From an uncultured Methylococcaceae bacterium (GTDB lineage: Bacteria; Pseudomonadota; Gammaproteobacteria; Methylococcales; Methylomonadaceae): DNA of 7,179 bases. Below, one piece after another: positions 5,054 through 7,179 of this stretch. Under the pieces are notes generated by a model, which saw only the letters and a list, made by a program, of their open reading frames with translations, did no database searches and was not told where the DNA came from. Where the stretch lies: the NCBI GenBank assembly GCA_903903765.1, contig CAIVAH010000210.1:1-7179 (forward strand). The letters run 5' to 3'. The position numbers and the translations under genes are program-made. The number at the start of each line of letters is the position of its first letter. The stretch's first letter is position 1.

Positions 5054-7179
5054 ATGTTTTCAAGCATTTTATTCGATTTAAGATCCATAACGCTACTAAA
5101 CTTAATACCAACCATGCTTTGCCGTTTATTTCTATTTTTTTTACTCCCATTGATTGCGCAGGAAAGTTTTGCAATAGATTCATCATGGAATTGCGAGCAA
5201 GATAAGCAATCTAAGGAATGGATATGCGTGGGTGCCACGTCTTCAGAAACGCCAAAGACGCCTGAATCAACTAAAAAACCAACATTAAATCGTGTAGAGC
5301 AGGTTATTGAAATCCCCACAACTCAAGTAGTTGAACCCTTAACAACAAACACGAAAATTGATACCCCACACCCACCCTTAACTATAAACCATCAAACGAC
5401 GAAAACAGAAGTAATTACAAACGAACAAAATACAGTACCTGTATCACCGCAAATCATTGAAGCTGAAACACCTCTATTAAAAATATTAAATCCAGCGTTT
5501 AGTCATCAGCAAGAACAAACTTTCAGCGCACTAACCTCTCAATTAGCTTATGATCCATGGGAAAAATGCAATATTGAACCCAATGAAAAACCAGGTTTTA
5601 TTTCGCGTGCATCCCAAAGAGAATTCGCACCTATGGATGTAAAATCAGATTACGCAGAAGTCTATGAAAATGAAATTGGAAGTTATTCTGGCAATGTAAC
5701 AATGTCTAGGGGCGATCAAAAATCAATATCAAAAAAAGCAAATTACAACAATACATCTCAAGTCCTTGACCTACAGGGTGATGTATACTTTAGCGAGGAA
5801 GAACTAGCTTTACATAGTGAATCAGCTATGATTAATTTTTCTGCAGATCAAGCTAAATTACGAGATGCCCAATTCATTATTGCAGGAAAACCACTTAGGG
5901 GTCACGCTAACTATATTTACCGAAAAAGCAAAACTTTATCACAATACAAAGACGTTGCTTACACCAGCTGCCGACCCGGCAACCAAGATTGGATGATTCA
6001 TTCGTCTGACTTAACTATTAATAAAACCACCGGTAGAGGCACGGCCAAGGATGCTTGGCTAGAATTTAAAGGCGCACCGGTTTTTTACTCACCCTTTCTA
6101 TCATTCCCTATTGATAATAGACGTGTATCTGGTTTTTTAATGCCCACTTTTGGAAGTACTCATTACGGTGGCTTTCGTTTAGCAGCTCCGTATTATTGGA
6201 ATATTGCCCCTAATTATGACGCAACTATTACTCCTAGAGAACTCTTTAACAGAGGCCCATTATTAGGAGGTAAATTTCGATATTTGACTGAACAATCTAC
6301 CGGAAATGTTGCACTAGAATACATGCCATCAGATATGAAACGTAATAATGACTCTCGCTTCTATGGCGCTTTAAAAAACACAACGACATTTAGTCCCAAT
6401 ATTCAATCTAATTTAGATTTGGGTTATGTTTCTGATCCAACATACTTCGCTGAATTAGGCAGCGCTTTATCATTTTCTAACTATAACTATCTTAAAAGTT
6501 CAGCAGATATTGGGTATGTAAAAGACGGTATTAACTTTAATACCTCGTTTGTGAATTACCAATCTATTAATACAACCCTGGTAAATACACCTTTACCTTA
6601 CCGAGTATTACCTCGAATTAATCTAAATCTTGATCATACATTTAAATTCATGCCATTAAACGCCAGCATGGAGAATGAGTATGTATATTTCCAACAAGAA
6701 AAATTAGTTAATGGCCAACGGTTTAACACCAAACCTTCAATTAGCTTTCCCCTTGAAAGTTCGAATGCTTATTTAATACCTAAAATTTCTGTTCAACAAA
6801 CTAACTATGCATTATCCAATATAACTCAAGCAGGAATGTCTGATTCGATATCAAGAACATTACCTTTTTTCTCTACTAATACAGGACTTAATTTTGAAAA
6901 AAACGTATCGCTAGGCAATTCAAGTTATTTACACACCATTGAACCTCGTTTATTTTATTTGTATGTACCCTATACAAATCAAGATAATTTACCTGTATTT
7001 GATACAGCACAATATGACTTTCAATATAGCGCATTATTTAGAGAAAACAGCTTTAGTGGTATGGACCGCATCCAAAATGCTAACCAAATATCTACAGCAA
7101 TTTCTTCAAGATTAATTGACGACAAATCCGGTCTTGAAAGATTAAAACTTGATATAGGTGAAATATTTTATTTTGAAAA
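5054..7179 (+). CDS. lptD: LPS-assembly protein LptD, partial (3' end beyond window)
   Basis: LptD is the outer-membrane beta-barrel that, with LptE, inserts lipopolysaccharide into the outer leaflet. The frame is open for 708 codons to the window edge. E. coli LptD ends about 235 residues beyond the matching point, so the last barrel strands and the C-terminal Cys pair are missing. Residues 21-40 form a Sec signal, probably cut after ESFA; an ATG at codon 21 (5114) would give just that signal. Next come a WNC...WIC motif (Cys47, Cys58), a Thr/Pro/Glu-rich linker (about 61-160) and DPWEKCNIEP (Cys172). The LptA-like domain follows (about 199-300). Then come YTSCRPG (Cys306, equivalent to E. 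coli Cys173), PVFYSP (342-347), SFPIDNRRVSGFL (350-362), PYYWNIAPNYDATITPR (379-395), EPRLFYLYVPY (630-640) and FRENSFSGMDRI (662-673). Divergence from amgK matches Pseudomonas, where surA follows lptD. Confidence 0.97.
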   Translation, partial: MFSSILFDLRSITLLNLIPTMLCRLFLFFLLPLIAQESFAIDSSWNCEQDKQSKEWICVGATSSETPKTPESTKKPTLNRVEQVIEIPTTQVVEPLTTNTKIDTPHPPLTINHQTTKTEVITNEQNTVPVSPQIIEAETPLLKILNPAFSHQQEQTFSALTSQLAYDPWEKCNIEPNEKPGFISRASQREFAPMDVKSDYAEVYENEIGSYSGNVTMSRGDQKSISKKANYNNTSQVLDLQGDVYFSEEELALHSESAMINFSADQAKLRDAQFIIAGKPLRGHANYIYRKSKTLSQYKDVAYTSCRPGNQDWMIHSSDLTINKTTGRGTAKDAWLEFKGAPVFYSPFLSFPIDNRRVSGFLMPTFGSTHYGGFRLAAPYYWNIAPNYDATITPRELFNRGPLLGGKFRYLTEQSTGNVALEYMPSDMKRNNDSRFYGALKNTTTFSPNIQSNLDLGYVSDPTYFAELGSALSFSNYNYLKSSADIGYVKDGINFNTSFVNYQSINTTLVNTPLPYRVLPRINLNLDHTFKFMPLNASMENEYVYFQQEKLVNGQRFNTKPSISFPLESSNAYLIPKISVQQTNYALSNITQAGMSDSISRTLPFFSTNTGLNFEKNVSLGNSSYLHTIEPRLFYLYVPYTNQDNLPVFDTAQYDFQYSALFRENSFSGMDRIQNANQISTAISSRLIDDKSGLERLKLDIGEIFYFE

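Noticed and set aside
5044..5319. An open frame of about 90 codons on the minus strand opposite the start of lptD
   Set aside because: It is antisense to the LptD signal and linker, has no recognisable domain, and disappears once lptD is accepted in the plus frame.

Overview
The window is a stretch of A+T-rich gammaproteobacterial chromosome carrying core and envelope genes. It shows no insertion sequence, phage gene, CRISPR array, tRNA or rRNA. Three gene neighbourhoods point to Gammaproteobacteria: coaD followed after one base by a YfhL/Allochromatium-type 2[4Fe-4S] ferredoxin; the murU-amgK pair; and lptD divergent from amgK, as in Pseudomonas and relatives. The low G+C and the protein flavour would suit a methanotroph-like (Methylococcales) or similar marine/freshwater lineage. 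That placement is a guess, because no marker here decides it.

Layout. (1) 46-426, minus: a small VOC (glyoxalase-fold) protein. (2) 427-659: an A+T-rich intergenic region with a candidate promoter for the VOC gene and a 21-bp-phased direct repeat just before coaD. (3) 660-1392, plus: coaD and the ferredoxin, closed by a short hairpin terminator at the ferredoxin stop. (4) 1485-3320, plus: a WcaJ-type undecaprenyl-phosphate glucose-1-phosphate transferase, then a VanZ-like small membrane protein. (5) 3335-5010, minus: murU and amgK, overlapping by 4 bases, with amgK transcribed first. (6) 5054 to the end, plus: lptD, open at the right edge after 708 codons, with roughly the last quarter of the protein missing.

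How the genes fit together. Regions 4 to 6 concern the cell envelope. The WcaJ-like enzyme starts a lipid-linked surface glycan. AmgK and MurU return peptidoglycan-derived MurNAc to UDP-MurNAc. LptD is the outer-membrane LPS translocon. CoaD makes dephospho-CoA. The ferredoxin is a low-potential electron carrier with no obvious partner here.

I find no convincing undescribed system. The points most worth checking are small: a G8 homopolymer near the end of amgK and an A10 homopolymer in the VanZ-like gene, both able to truncate the protein by slippage; a perfect 14-bp palindrome at the amgK/lptD divergence; an orphan wcaJ paired with a VanZ-like gene outside any visible polysaccharide cluster; and an extended, cysteine-bearing N-terminal region in LptD.
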